A stretch of DNA of 64,000 nt, taken from assembly GCF_009937975.1 (NCBI RefSeq), contig NZ_AP018441.1, positions 3,844,001 to 3,908,000 of the forward strand, in the 5' to 3' direction. The stretch comes from Undibacterium sp. YM2 (lineage in GTDB: Bacteria > Pseudomonadota > Gammaproteobacteria > Burkholderiales > Burkholderiaceae_D). Every line of letters begins with the position of its first letter. The first letter of the stretch is position 1. Under the pieces are notes generated by a model that did not search any database, was not told the origin of the DNA, and worked only from the letters and a program-made list of their open reading frames with translations. Position numbers and translations under genes: made by a program. Shown here piece after piece: positions 8,856-17,791 of the stretch.

Positions 8856-9758
8856 ATGCCCGCTGTAATACAAACACCCGATAAACCCTACGTCAATATT
8901 TCTGCCTACAAGTTCATCACCTTTGATGACACTGCTGAAAAACGCCAGGTATTTCTGGATAAATGCAAGGAACTGAACCTGAAAGGCACGGTACTGCTGA
9001 CGCCAGAAGGCATCAACATGTTCCTGGCCGGTTTGCGCCACGAGATTGATGCCTATATGGACTGGCTGCACCAGGACCCACGTTTTGCAGACATCGTCGC
9101 CAAGGAAAGTTTTTCTGATCACCAGCCCTTCACCAAAATCCTGGTCAAGCTGAAGGCAGAAATCATCACCATGCGCATGCCCCTGATCAAGCCTGAAGAA
9201 GGCCGCGCCCCTGCGGTGGATGCTCACACGCTGAAGCGCTGGCTGGACCAGGGCCATGACGACAATGGCAAAGCCGTGGTCATGGTCGATACCCGCAATG
9301 ATTTTGAAGTTGATGTTGGTAGCTTTGACAATACCATCGATTACCGCATTAGCAAGTTCACAGAATTCCCTGCTGTCATTGAAGCCAATCGTGATGTATT
9401 GAATGACAAGACCGTAGTGACTTTCTGTACTGGTGGCATACGCTGCGAAAAAGCCGCTATTCACATGCAGAATGTTGGCTTTGATAGTGTCTATCAGCTC
9501 GAAGGCGGCATCCTCAAGTATTTTGAAGAAGTCGGTGGCGATCACTATCACGGCGACTGCTTTGTGTTTGACTACCGCACTGCGCTGAACCCACAACTGG
9601 AAGCTACAGACACCAAGCAATGCTTTGCCTGCCGCGCAGTTGTCACACCGCGCGAGCAATTGTCGCCCTGGTATATCTCTGGCAAGTCTTGCCCGCATTG
9701 CAAGAAAGAATCGACAGGGGCAACTGGCGCGAGTGAAGCTGAGGCTACTGCGGCCTGA
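8856..9758 (+). CDS. trhO: tRNA uridine(34) hydroxylase, rhodanese-like
   Basis: The 300-residue protein (formerly UPF0176/YceA) has the N-terminal ferredoxin-like domain (residues 10-100), a rhodanese domain with the active Cys191 in [11 protein letters not shown], and the C-terminal CFAC...SCPHC cysteine pairs. TrhO makes 5-hydroxyuridine at the wobble position of some tRNAs, using prephenate-linked oxygen-dependent chemistry. Length and motifs match complete family members. It is monocistronic, followed by a strong terminator. Confidence 0.94.
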   Translation: MPAVIQTPDKPYVNISAYKFITFDDTAEKRQVFLDKCKELNLKGTVLLTPEGINMFLAGLRHEIDAYMDWLHQDPRFADIVAKESFSDHQPFTKILVKLKAEIITMRMPLIKPEEGRAPAVDAHTLKRWLDQGHDDNGKAVVMVDTRNDFEVDVGSFDNTIDYRISKFTEFPAVIEANRDVLNDKTVVTFCTGGIRCEKAAIHMQNVGFDSVYQLEGGILKYFEEVGGDHYHGDCFVFDYRTALNPQLEATDTKQCFACRAVVTPREQLSPWYISGKSCPHCKKESTGATGASEAEATAA

Positions 9759-9794
9759 TTGACCCAGCAGATTGCTGAAGTAAAGTTTCAAACG

Positions 9795-9829
9795 AAAGCA
9801 TTACTGTTTATACAGTAATGCTTTTTTTA
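9795..9829 (+). terminator. intrinsic terminator after trhO
   Basis: A perfect 13-bp stem (AAAGCATTACTGT with ACAGTAATGCTTT) closes a TTAT loop and is followed by a run of T. It lies 37 bases after the trhO stop. Confidence 0.92.
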
Positions 9830-9950
9830 TTTTCCGAACTGAACTTCAACTGCTCCAGGCAGTCTATTGAGATTCAAGCACTTTAAAATAAACTACCCAT
9901 CCTGCAGTGCATTGCTGCCCGGGTAAAACATCTTACTTCAGAGACTCCCT

Positions 9951-12011
9951 ATGAAACGCTTATTACTCAGCGCACTCGCCCTCAGCCTGCTGGCCAATGT
10001 TGTTCACGCCACAGAGCCTGCACAGACAACGACAGTTGCCACAGCATCTGCCCTGGGGTCAGGCATACATCCTGAAGACATGGACAAGGCAGTGCGCCCG
10101 CAGGATGATTTTTATCGCTATGCACAAGGCGCGTGGTTGAAGGCGAATGAAATCCCGTCCGACAAATCAGACTGGGGTACTTTCATGAAAGCGCGTGAAG
10201 ATGTGCAACAACAATTGCGTACCATCGTCGAAAGCGCCGCGAAAGAGAGCAACAAACTGGCTGGGTCGGACAAGCAAAAAATCGGTGATCTTTACACCAG
10301 TTTCATGGATGAGAAAAAACTCAATGCCCTGGGCATCACTGCACTAAAGAATGAATTGGGGCGAATTACCAGAATACAATACAAGCGTGGCGTTCAGGAC
10401 CTGATTGCCCATTTCCATGAGATAGGTATCAACACCCCGATACGTTTAAGCATAGGCCAGGACAACACTAACTCCAGCCAATATGCCGTGACTGTATCCC
10501 AAGGTGGGCTGGGTTTGCCAAACCGCGATTACTATCTGTCGCAGGATGACGCAAAAATGGCCGACATCCGTGCCAAATACAAGACACATATAGAAAAAAT
10601 ACTGACACTGGCTGGTAAAAGCAATGCAGCAGCACAGGCCGACAATATCATCGCACTGGAAACCGCGTTGGCCAAGGTGCAATGGACAACCGAACAAAAC
10701 CGCGATCCGGTCAAGACCTATAACAAAATGCCCGTTGCTGAATTAAGCAAGATGACACCCGCCTTCAACTGGGCCATGTATCTGAAATCAGCCCACATGC
10801 ATGGCAAGATCAATGATCTTGTCGTACAACAACCCAGTTTCATCAAAGGCTTTGATGACACCATCAACAATTTCAGCCTCAACATCTGGAAGTCGTATTT
10901 CACCTGGCACCTGATCCGCTCCTACAGCCCTTTCCTGTCGTCTGATTTTGTGAATGAAAACTTTGCCTTCTATGAAGCCACAATTGCAGGTACGAAGGAA
11001 AACCGTACACGTGAAAAACGCGGTGTAGCACTGACTGACCAGTTGCTGGGTGAACCCGTGGGCAAGATCTATGTAGAAAAATACTTTCCGCCTGAAGTCA
11101 AACAACGTACAGAAAAAATGGTGGGGTATTTCCTTGAAGCCTTCAAACAAAGTATCAAAACTCTGGACTGGATGAGCCCCGAAACCAAGAAACAGGCGCA
11201 AATCAAATTATCCAAGATCAGCGTCAAGATAGGTTACCCAAGACAATGGCAGGATGATACTGGCCTGACGATCAAGCGTGATGACCTGGTCGGCAACCTC
11301 ATGCGCGCCCGCAAAGCACGCCACGACAGAGAAGTTGCCAAGCTGGGCAAACCCATAGACCGTGAAGAATGGCATATGACGCCACAAACGGTGAATGCCT
11401 ATTACAGCGAGACAATGAATGAAATCGTCTTCCCCGCAGCACGCCTGCAATCACCTTTGTTTGATGTCACTGCAGAAGATGCTTTCAACTATGGTGCACT
11501 GGGTATTTCCATCGGCCATGAAATCAGTCATGCATTTGATGACCAGGGCGCGCAGTATGATGGCGACGGCAATTTGCGCAACTGGTGGACGGCCGAAGAC
11601 AAGGAAAAATTCAAGAAAAAAACTGCCAGCCTGGTTGATCAATATGCGACGTATAGCCCAGTTCCAGGTTATTTCCTGAATGGGAAAACGACCCTGGGCG
11701 AAAACATTGCCGACAATGCCGGCATTGTCATGGCATTGCGTGCCTACAAGCTGTCACTGCAAGGCAAACCTGCACCTGTGATCGATGGCTGGACAGCCGA
11801 GCAACGCCTGTTCATGGGCCTGGCACAAGCCAGACGCGGCAAGTCACGCGAACAACGCGCCATCGCTCTTGTCAAGACCGACGTGCATTCTCCTGGAGAA
11901 TTCCGCGTCAATGGCAGCCTGGTCAATCATCCTGATTTTTATACTTCGTTTGACGTCAAACCTGGCGACAAGATGTATCTGACATCGGATAAGCGCGTCA
12001 GTATCTGGTAA
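9951..12011 (+). CDS. M13 (neprilysin/PepO) family metallopeptidase
   Basis: The 686-residue zinc peptidase has a signal peptide (residues 1-21, ending VHA), the large helical M13 N-terminal domain, and the catalytic domain. The latter carries HEISH (His523, Glu524, His527) and the third zinc ligand Glu584 in ENIAD. The NAYYSETMNEIVFPA segment and the C-terminal VNGSL.NHPDFY region are family hallmarks that shape the substrate pocket. Length matches full M13 peptidases. It is expected to cut oligopeptides in the periplasm or outside the cell. It stands alone. Confidence 0.95.
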   Translation: MKRLLLSALALSLLANVVHATEPAQTTTVATASALGSGIHPEDMDKAVRPQDDFYRYAQGAWLKANEIPSDKSDWGTFMKAREDVQQQLRTIVESAAKESNKLAGSDKQKIGDLYTSFMDEKKLNALGITALKNELGRITRIQYKRGVQDLIAHFHEIGINTPIRLSIGQDNTNSSQYAVTVSQGGLGLPNRDYYLSQDDAKMADIRAKYKTHIEKILTLAGKSNAAAQADNIIALETALAKVQWTTEQNRDPVKTYNKMPVAELSKMTPAFNWAMYLKSAHMHGKINDLVVQQPSFIKGFDDTINNFSLNIWKSYFTWHLIRSYSPFLSSDFVNENFAFYEATIAGTKENRTREKRGVALTDQLLGEPVGKIYVEKYFPPEVKQRTEKMVGYFLEAFKQSIKTLDWMSPETKKQAQIKLSKISVKIGYPRQWQDDTGLTIKRDDLVGNLMRARKARHDREVAKLGKPIDREEWHMTPQTVNAYYSETMNEIVFPAARLQSPLFDVTAEDAFNYGALGISIGHEISHAFDDQGAQYDGDGNLRNWWTAEDKEKFKKKTASLVDQYATYSPVPGYFLNGKTTLGENIADNAGIVMALRAYKLSLQGKPAPVIDGWTAEQRLFMGLAQARRGKSREQRAIALVKTDVHSPGEFRVNGSLVNHPDFYTSFDVKPGDKMYLTSDKRVSIW

Positions 12012-12216
12012 ATCATTTATCGCCCCCACTACCTGCCTTCCTCTTATCCAGAGTCATGGCAGGTAGCATATACAGTATCCAATTTCCTCAAAAATCGTCG
12101 TACCGGTATCAAATTCCACTACCTCTTCTGTAACTATTTGCTACTGATGACAAATAGCTTGCGATTCTATGGTCTTATATTATTGTAGAGTCACTTTCTA
12201 CATACAAGGAGACTTC

Positions 12217-12648
12217 ATGTCAGCATCAATTCGCAAAATCGCCCTGATTGCCACCCTGTGCGCAAGCAGCCTGTTGCCACTTTCTGCACATGCTGGCCGC
12301 GGTTGCATCTCTTGCGGGCCCTCTGGTGGCTCTGAAGCCCTTTCCATGGGTGTGGGCATCATCATGCTTGGTGGTTTTTCCATGGTGGCTGGTTCAGGTG
12401 AGATGATCGTTGATACGGTCAAGGCGGGTGCTGATGGTGTGACTGTCGTGCTCAAGGGTTCTACGCAAGCGGTCAGCACAACCGTCAGATTATCTGGCAA
12501 GGGCATAGAAAAAGTCGGACTGGTCAGCGGTGCCGTGGTGGAAGTCAGCGCGACGACAACTGGTTATCTGCTGGTCAGTGCAGGCAAGGTGCTGGCCTTT
12601 ATTCCTAATGAAATCGGCACTGCCCTGATGCATCACAACAAGGTCTGA
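12217..12648 (+). CDS. small exported protein of unknown function
   Basis: I do not recognise a named family. The 143-residue protein has a clear signal peptide (MSASIRKIALIATL..., cut after AHA), a short GRGCISCGPSGG motif with two cysteines at the mature N-terminus, then a Gly/Val/Thr-rich chain with two weakly hydrophobic stretches. The ATG at 12217 is chosen because an AAGGAG site lies six bases before it. It precedes a DUF2145-type gene by 11 bases and is probably co-transcribed with it. Both proteins are exported, so a shared envelope role is likely. Confidence 0.75.
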   Translation: MSASIRKIALIATLCASSLLPLSAHAGRGCISCGPSGGSEALSMGVGIIMLGGFSMVAGSGEMIVDTVKAGADGVTVVLKGSTQAVSTTVRLSGKGIEKVGLVSGAVVEVSATTTGYLLVSAGKVLAFIPNEIGTALMHHNKV

Positions 12649-12659
12649 TCAAATTTAAT

Positions 12660-13478
12660 ATGCGCACACGCTCACTGGCTTTCTCCAAGGTTCTGATAAT
12701 AATTCAGCGTCTATTCGTCGTCATCGCTCTCGCCTGTACGGCACCGGCTTTTGCCGGTCGCCCATGCGAGGAAAATAGTTACGATCCCAAGAAAGTCATG
12801 CAGGCGCTGGAATTTGCGCACAAGACCCAGATCAGGCTCGACGAAAGCCAGGCCAATGTTGCCATCATCGCCCGCGTCGGCCAGGATTTATCGAAATACA
12901 ATTTACGTTACTCCCACCTGGGTCTGATAGAACGCCTGCCAGATGGTACCTGGTCTGTCATGCATGAACTGAACCAGTGCGGCACTGCCAATTCAGAATT
13001 ATTCAGAGAAGGCCTGGGGAATTTTTTCATGGACGACATGTTTGCCTTTGAAACCCTGGTCGTCATTCCCAACACTGAGCTGCAACAGAAAATACAACAG
13101 GTGATGGCCGATGGCCGAGCAAAAAACCTGCATGCAGCACGCTACAACATGCTGTCCTATGCCTACTCCACCATGTACCAGAATTCAAATCAATGGGCAC
13201 TGGAAGTCCTGGCCGCAGCGCAAGCCAATGATGTGCGCATAGAAAACCGCACTCAAGCCCAGGCATGGTTGAAGTCAGCATCGTATAAGCCTGACACCAT
13301 CTACATCCCTTCCCTGACACGCCTGGGTGCACGCATGTTCCGCGCCAACGTGGCCTTCGACGACCATCCATTTGACCGCCGCATGGCCGGGCAAATCGAC
13401 ACCGTGACTGTGGAATCCATCGTTCGTTTCATGATGTCGCGCGATAACAAGGCTGAAAAATTCGTGCTGAAGCAATAA
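12660..13478 (+). CDS. DUF2145-like exported protein
   Basis: The 272-residue protein has an N-terminal signal peptide (cleavage after AFA, near residue 32). The mature part resembles DUF2145, recognised from 'RYSHLGLIERLPDGTWSV', 'HELNQCGT' and 'RYNMLSYAYSTMYQNSNQW'. The Cys in NQCGT and the His in RYSHLG resemble an NlpC/P60-like papain-fold arrangement, which would suggest a cell-wall amidase-like fold; that is inference. It follows the small exported protein at 11 bases, forming a two-gene unit. Biological role unknown. Confidence 0.75.
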   Translation: MRTRSLAFSKVLIIIQRLFVVIALACTAPAFAGRPCEENSYDPKKVMQALEFAHKTQIRLDESQANVAIIARVGQDLSKYNLRYSHLGLIERLPDGTWSVMHELNQCGTANSELFREGLGNFFMDDMFAFETLVVIPNTELQQKIQQVMADGRAKNLHAARYNMLSYAYSTMYQNSNQWALEVLAAAQANDVRIENRTQAQAWLKSASYKPDTIYIPSLTRLGARMFRANVAFDDHPFDRRMAGQIDTVTVESIVRFMMSRDNKAEKFVLKQ

Positions 13479-13574
13479 GGTAATTTGCAAAACCTTCTTC
13501 AGTCGCCCTCCCAAAAAAGACTGCCGCAGTTGCATAGAGCTGCTCCCCAAAAAAACCACAATATCCCTTTTTAG

Positions 13575-13605
13575 AAGGCTTATTCAAATGTCATGAATAA
13601 GCCTT
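13575..13605 (+). terminator. hairpin after the DUF2145 gene, probable weak terminator
   Basis: A 12-bp inverted repeat (AAGGCTTATTCA with TGAATAAGCCTT) closes a 7-base loop between the DUF2145 gene and fadD. No T run follows, so termination strength is uncertain. Confidence 0.5.
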
Positions 13606-13737
13606 GCCTCCTGCTGCCACCTGCATTTAGCATGGTCAAAAACAATAATAAGTTTGCCAATATCAGTACGCAGACGGTATCTACGGCCGCCTGACGTCAC
13701 CCGATTTTTATAACAATGAGACAAAAAAAGGTAAAGC

Positions 13738-15432
13738 ATGGAAAAGTTTTGGCTGCAATCCTATCCCCAGGGTGTACCCGCAGAAATCGACTACACCCAA
13801 TACACCTCCCTCGTGCATCTGCTGGAAGAGTCTTTCCAGAAATACGCTGACCGCAAAGCCTATGTCTGCATGGACAAATACCTGAGCTATGCAGAAGTGG
13901 ATGACTTGTCGAAAAAATTTGGCGCATGGCTGCAAAACCGGGGCCTGGAAAAAGGCGCGCGCGTTGCCATCATGATGCCTAACATCCTGCAATACCCCGT
14001 CGTTATCGCTGCAGTCTTGCGCGCAGGCTATACCGCCGTCAACGTCAACCCTTTATATACACCGCGTGAACTTGAGCATCAATTGAATGACTCTGGTGCT
14101 GAAGCCATCGTCATCCTTGAGAACTTTGCCACTACCCTGCAGCAGGTACTCAGCAAAACCCGCATCAAGCATGTCGTCGTAACCAGCATGGGTGACCTCA
14201 TGGGTGGAGTCAAAGGCATGGTCGTCAATTTTGCCGTGCGCCATATCAAGAAAATGGTGCCGGAATTCTCACTCCCGACTGCGATCAGCTTCAAACAGGC
14301 ACTGGCAGATGGTTCACGCCTGCAACTGCAGGCAGTAAAGCTCACACATGACGATATCGCCTTCCTGCAATATACAGGCGGCACTACCGGTGTATCCAAG
14401 GGTGCGGTGCTGACACACCGTAATGTCACTGCCAATGTCCTGCAAAATGAAGCATGGGCACAACCTGCGCTGAACAAGGCACCCAGGGTAGAAGCCATGA
14501 CCATCGTCTGCGCCCTGCCCCTGTATCATATCTTTGCACTGACCAGTTGCTACCTCATGGGCATGCGCCTGGGTGGCATGAATATCCTGATCCCGAATCC
14601 GCGTGATATTCCTGGCCTGGTCAAGACCTTGTCACAACACCAGATCAGCATGCTGCCCGCCGTCAATACCCTGTACAACGGCTTGCTGAATAATGCCGAT
14701 TTTGCCAAGCTGGATTTTTCGTTGCTGAAGGCCTGCAATGGTGGCGGTACGGCAGTGCAGCCCGCAGTGGCAGAGCGTTGGAAAAAAGTGACGGGCTGCG
14801 CCATCATAGAAGGCTATGGCATGTCAGAAACTTCACCAGTAGCAACCTGCAATCCGGCAGATTCAGACGATTTTAGCGGCACCATAGGCCTGCCCCTGCC
14901 ATCGACAGAAATCGCCATACTTGATGATCATGGCAACCGCGTGCCTTTGGGTGAGTCGGGTGAAATTGCGATACGTGGCCCGCAAGTCATGCAGGGTTAT
15001 TGGAACCGTGCTGACGAAACTGCCAAGGTCATGACGGCTGACGGATTTTTCAAATCCGGTGACATTGGCATCATGGAAGCAAATGGCTTTATCCGCGTCG
15101 TAGATCGCAAGAAAGACATGATCCTGGTGTCCGGCTTTAATGTCTATCCAAATGAAATCGAAGGAGTCGTCGCCAGTCACCCGGGCGTACTGGAATGTGC
15201 ATGCGTAGGTGTGCCAGATGACAATTCAGGCGAAGCTGTCAAATTATACGTCGTCAAGAAAGATGCGAAATTGACGGATGAAATATTGATGAGCTACTGC
15301 AAGGAGCAACTGACTTCCTACAAAAAACCCAAGTACATAGAATTCCGTACCGAGCTGCCAAAGTCCAACGTAGGCAAAATCTTGCGACGCGAATTAAGGG
15401 ATGAAAAGAAGGAAGAAAAGAAAGCAGCCTGA
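13738..15432 (+). CDS. fadD: long-chain fatty acid-CoA ligase
   Basis: The 564-residue AMP-forming ligase has the P-loop YTGGTTGVSKGAVLTH (near residue 215), the A5 motif GYGMSETSP, the FACS hinge RKKDMILVSGFNVYPNEIE and the catalytic Lys in SNVGKILRRELR. This domain order and length match FadD of Betaproteobacteria. It activates fatty acids to acyl-CoA with ATP and CoA for beta-oxidation or phospholipid synthesis. It is monocistronic, ending in a strong terminator, and is not part of the diiron-oxygenase operon downstream, which is on the opposite strand. Confidence 0.95.
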   Translation: MEKFWLQSYPQGVPAEIDYTQYTSLVHLLEESFQKYADRKAYVCMDKYLSYAEVDDLSKKFGAWLQNRGLEKGARVAIMMPNILQYPVVIAAVLRAGYTAVNVNPLYTPRELEHQLNDSGAEAIVILENFATTLQQVLSKTRIKHVVVTSMGDLMGGVKGMVVNFAVRHIKKMVPEFSLPTAISFKQALADGSRLQLQAVKLTHDDIAFLQYTGGTTGVSKGAVLTHRNVTANVLQNEAWAQPALNKAPRVEAMTIVCALPLYHIFALTSCYLMGMRLGGMNILIPNPRDIPGLVKTLSQHQISMLPAVNTLYNGLLNNADFAKLDFSLLKACNGGGTAVQPAVAERWKKVTGCAIIEGYGMSETSPVATCNPADSDDFSGTIGLPLPSTEIAILDDHGNRVPLGESGEIAIRGPQVMQGYWNRADETAKVMTADGFFKSGDIGIMEANGFIRVVDRKKDMILVSGFNVYPNEIEGVVASHPGVLECACVGVPDDNSGEAVKLYVVKKDAKLTDEILMSYCKEQLTSYKKPKYIEFRTELPKSNVGKILRRELRDEKKEEKKAA

Positions 15433-15446
15433 ACAGCTACCCAGAG

Positions 15447-15485
15447 AAAAAGCAAGGCCTGCGTAATCAGGCCTTGCTTTTTTTT
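15447..15485. terminator. bidirectional intrinsic terminator between fadD and the HIT gene
   Basis: A 15-bp stem (AAAAAGCAAGGCCTG with its complement) closes a CGTAAT loop. T runs occur in both directions, so it can end fadD transcripts and those of the convergent HIT gene. Confidence 0.93.
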
Positions 15486-15513
15486 GGCAAATTCTTTGTT
15501 GGGGTGGTAACAC

Positions 15514-15969
15514 TCATTCTGGCTTGAGTAACTCCTGCCAGCGCGCAGCCTGGCGGGACAAGCGTTTACTGCGGCCTATATAGGACCAGGGATTGATGAA
15601 GCGCGTTACATAGCGCCATACCATCATCGCCGTATCACCATCACGGCGCGGTATCACATGCAGATGCACATGAGGTACATGCTGGTTCGCGGCCTTGCCA
15701 TTATTGAGCAACACTGCAGTAGCATTGCTTTCGCCACCAAGACGCAGGGCCGATGAAAAACGGCTGGCCATGGCAAACAGATAGCTCACCGTCTCTTCCG
15801 GCAATTCTTCTATATGCTGCTGGTGCTGTTGCGGTATCACCAGCAAATGCCCGCGTGTCAAAGGGAAGGCATCAAGTATGGCGATACAATGTTCATCTCT
15901 ATAGACCACCGATGCTGCACTGCGGCCATTGAGAATTTCACAAAATATGCATTCATGCTTGTCGGCCAC
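15514..15969 (-). CDS. HIT family nucleotide hydrolase
   Basis: The 151-residue protein has the HIT signature HVPHVHLHVIPRR (His-x-His-x-His) near residue 100, an N-terminal CIFCEI zinc-type motif, and HLLVIPQQHQQHIEEL typical of the FHIT/HINT-like group. Such enzymes hydrolyse nucleoside phosphoramidates, adenylates or dinucleoside polyphosphates. The start is a GTG at 15969, preceded by a GGAG site; an upstream in-frame GTG at 15981 has no such site. A hairpin terminator separates it from the adenylation gene, so co-transcription is doubtful, although clearing of adenylylated by-products from that enzyme is conceivable. Confidence 0.88.
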   Translation of the reverse strand: MADKHECIFCEILNGRSAASVVYRDEHCIAILDAFPLTRGHLLVIPQQHQQHIEELPEETVSYLFAMASRFSSALRLGGESNATAVLLNNGKAANQHVPHVHLHVIPRRDGDTAMMVWRYVTRFINPWSYIGRSKRLSRQAARWQELLKPE

Positions 15970-15990
15970 ATTATTCTCCACTTTGTCTAG

Positions 15991-16018
15991 ATGAAAAACC
16001 CGTCATTCTGGACGGGTT
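15991..16018 (-). terminator. terminator at the end of the diiron-oxygenase operon
   Basis: On the minus strand an 8-bp stem (AACCCGTC with GACGGGTT) is followed by TTTC, right after the adenylation gene stop and before the HIT gene. It marks the likely end of the biosynthetic operon. Confidence 0.7.
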
Positions 16019-16042
16019 CATCTCCGCTTGTTCATTGCAGCA

Positions 16043-17680
16043 TCATACGCCAGGAAGGATAGTTTCAACTTGCCGACCATCGCTTTCTTTTGCCAGCTTT
16101 TGCAAGGCTGGGTAATCAATCTTGCCATTCGAATTGAAAGGCATCTTGCGCAATTCAATCACATCCTGCGGCACCATGTAGGCAGGCAAATGCAGGGTAC
16201 AAGCCTTGAGTATATCTCTTGATGATACGGTAAAGCCACAGCCATAGGCAAGCAAGCCCTGCACGCTACCATCTGCAGCCAGTGGCCAGGGCACTACCGC
16301 CACCAGGTCAGAACCACCCAGGCGGCGTATCACCGCCTCAACCTCCTGCACTTCAACCCGGTAGCCACGTATCTTGACCTGGTTATCGATGCGGCCACAA
16401 TACAGCAAGCCAACCTCAGCATCGACACAGGCCAGGTCACCGGTACGGTACCAGCGCTGGGCCAGTTTGCCCTCGAAGTGCATGTTGAGAAAGCGCTGAC
16501 GCGTGAGCTCGGTATTTTCCCAATAGCCCTGGGCCAGTTGTGAGCCACCCAGATACAATTCACCAATTTCACCGTCAGCAACAGGATTAAAGTGTTCGTC
16601 CAGCACCATGGTTTCCTGCCCTGGCAAAGGCTGGCCTATGGGCACGACAGGCAAGCCAGCAATGCGCTGATCACTGGCCTGATATGGATGCACCGTAAAA
16701 GCAATCGTCGCCTCTGTAGGCCCGTATAAATTCTCGATGATGGAATTGGGCGCGGCAGGTTGCCAGTCCTGCGCCAGGCTGGTGGGCAAAGCTTCACCGC
16801 AAAACAGACTGTACTTCAGGCTAGGCAAAACGCCGGGGCGCAAGGCGTTGTAGCGTTTCAGGCAGGCGGCAAGCGATGGCACCGAGAACCAGTGAGTCAA
16901 TTCATGCTGCTGCACAAACTTAAGCGGCATCATCATGAGCTTCGCAGGCACGCTGTACAGGCAAGCGCCGGCACTCAGGCAAACGAAAATATCATGTACC
17001 GACAAATCAAAGGTAAAGTCAAAAAACTGGGTAAAACGGTCGCCCTGCCCCGGTTGATAGCGTTCGATGATACTGGCGACATAGGTAGCAGCATTTTCAT
17101 TCGTCACTGCCACGCCCTTGGGCAAACCCGTGCTGCCAGAAGTGAACAGAATATAGGCGACAGGGTTGGCCCTGACAGGCAAGCTGAGGCTGGCGGCATC
17201 AGCCTCGGCCATCTGGCGTTTTAAAATATAAGTGTGCTGGCTGGCGCTGGCAGCCCAGGTAGGTAAAGTCTCAGTCTCGGGCATCAGTACAGTCAAAGGC
17301 TCGGGATAAGCTTGCAGCAATTCTTTGGCGGCATCCATAGAGCGTTCATCGACCACAATCGAGGTCGATGCAGACAGTTCCACCATGCGCAAATTACGCT
17401 GCACAGGGAATTTGGTATTCAGCGGCACATAGGCCATGCCTGCCAGCAAAGTGCCAAGCACGGAGGCATAGGCAGTAATGCTGCGGTCAACCAGCAAGGC
17501 GCAACGCTGACGGCTGCAATCCTTGTTTTCGCGCGCCAGCGTGCGAGTGATCCTGGCGACACGCAATAGCAATTCTGCATAGGTATATACCTGTTCATCG
17601 ACCCACAATGCATTGCTGTTAGGTTGTGCTTTAGCCGTGTTGAAAAAACCGGCAATCAATAATTTTTGTTCTTTTTTCAT
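16043..17680 (-). CDS. free-standing amino acid adenylation enzyme
   Basis: The 545-residue protein is an NRPS-type adenylation domain without its own carrier domain. It shows A3 (YILFTSGSTGLPKG), A4 (FDFTFDLSVHDIF), A5 (NLYGPTEATI), A7 (WYRTGDLACV), A8 (GRIDNQVKIRGYRVE) and the A10 lysine (NGKIDYPAL). A hand alignment to GrsA gives a tentative pocket code D-L-H-F-L-C-L-I-A-K. The leading Asp suggests an alpha-amino group on the substrate. The start at 17680 is chosen for the GGGGGAG site just upstream; an in-frame ATG at 17752 lacks this. It is last in an operon with a carrier protein, reductase-hydrolase and diiron oxygenase, and presumably loads the carrier. Confidence 0.9.
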   Translation of the reverse strand: MKKEQKLLIAGFFNTAKAQPNSNALWVDEQVYTYAELLLRVARITRTLARENKDCSRQRCALLVDRSITAYASVLGTLLAGMAYVPLNTKFPVQRNLRMVELSASTSIVVDERSMDAAKELLQAYPEPLTVLMPETETLPTWAASASQHTYILKRQMAEADAASLSLPVRANPVAYILFTSGSTGLPKGVAVTNENAATYVASIIERYQPGQGDRFTQFFDFTFDLSVHDIFVCLSAGACLYSVPAKLMMMPLKFVQQHELTHWFSVPSLAACLKRYNALRPGVLPSLKYSLFCGEALPTSLAQDWQPAAPNSIIENLYGPTEATIAFTVHPYQASDQRIAGLPVVPIGQPLPGQETMVLDEHFNPVADGEIGELYLGGSQLAQGYWENTELTRQRFLNMHFEGKLAQRWYRTGDLACVDAEVGLLYCGRIDNQVKIRGYRVEVQEVEAVIRRLGGSDLVAVVPWPLAADGSVQGLLAYGCGFTVSSRDILKACTLHLPAYMVPQDVIELRKMPFNSNGKIDYPALQKLAKESDGRQVETILPGV

Positions 17681-17791
17681 AAAAATGTCTCCCCCCTCAG
17701 CCATGATCATGACCATGGCTGTCATTTCGCTACGACGAAAACAGCTGGGCAATATCCGCAGACTTTCTTGACGCGGACATTGTCATCAACA

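Noticed and set aside
8841..9791. Long open frame on the minus strand opposite trhO
   Set aside because: The plus strand encodes an unmistakable complete TrhO; the antisense frame has no family signal and is a codon-bias shadow.
12029..12066. CTACCTGCC/GGCAGGTAG inverted repeat after the M13 peptidase as terminator
   Set aside because: The 20-base loop and absence of a T run make it a weak candidate.
13738..15969. fadD and the HIT gene as members of the diiron-oxygenase operon
   Set aside because: fadD is on the other strand with its own terminator, and a minus-strand terminator separates the HIT gene from the adenylation gene.
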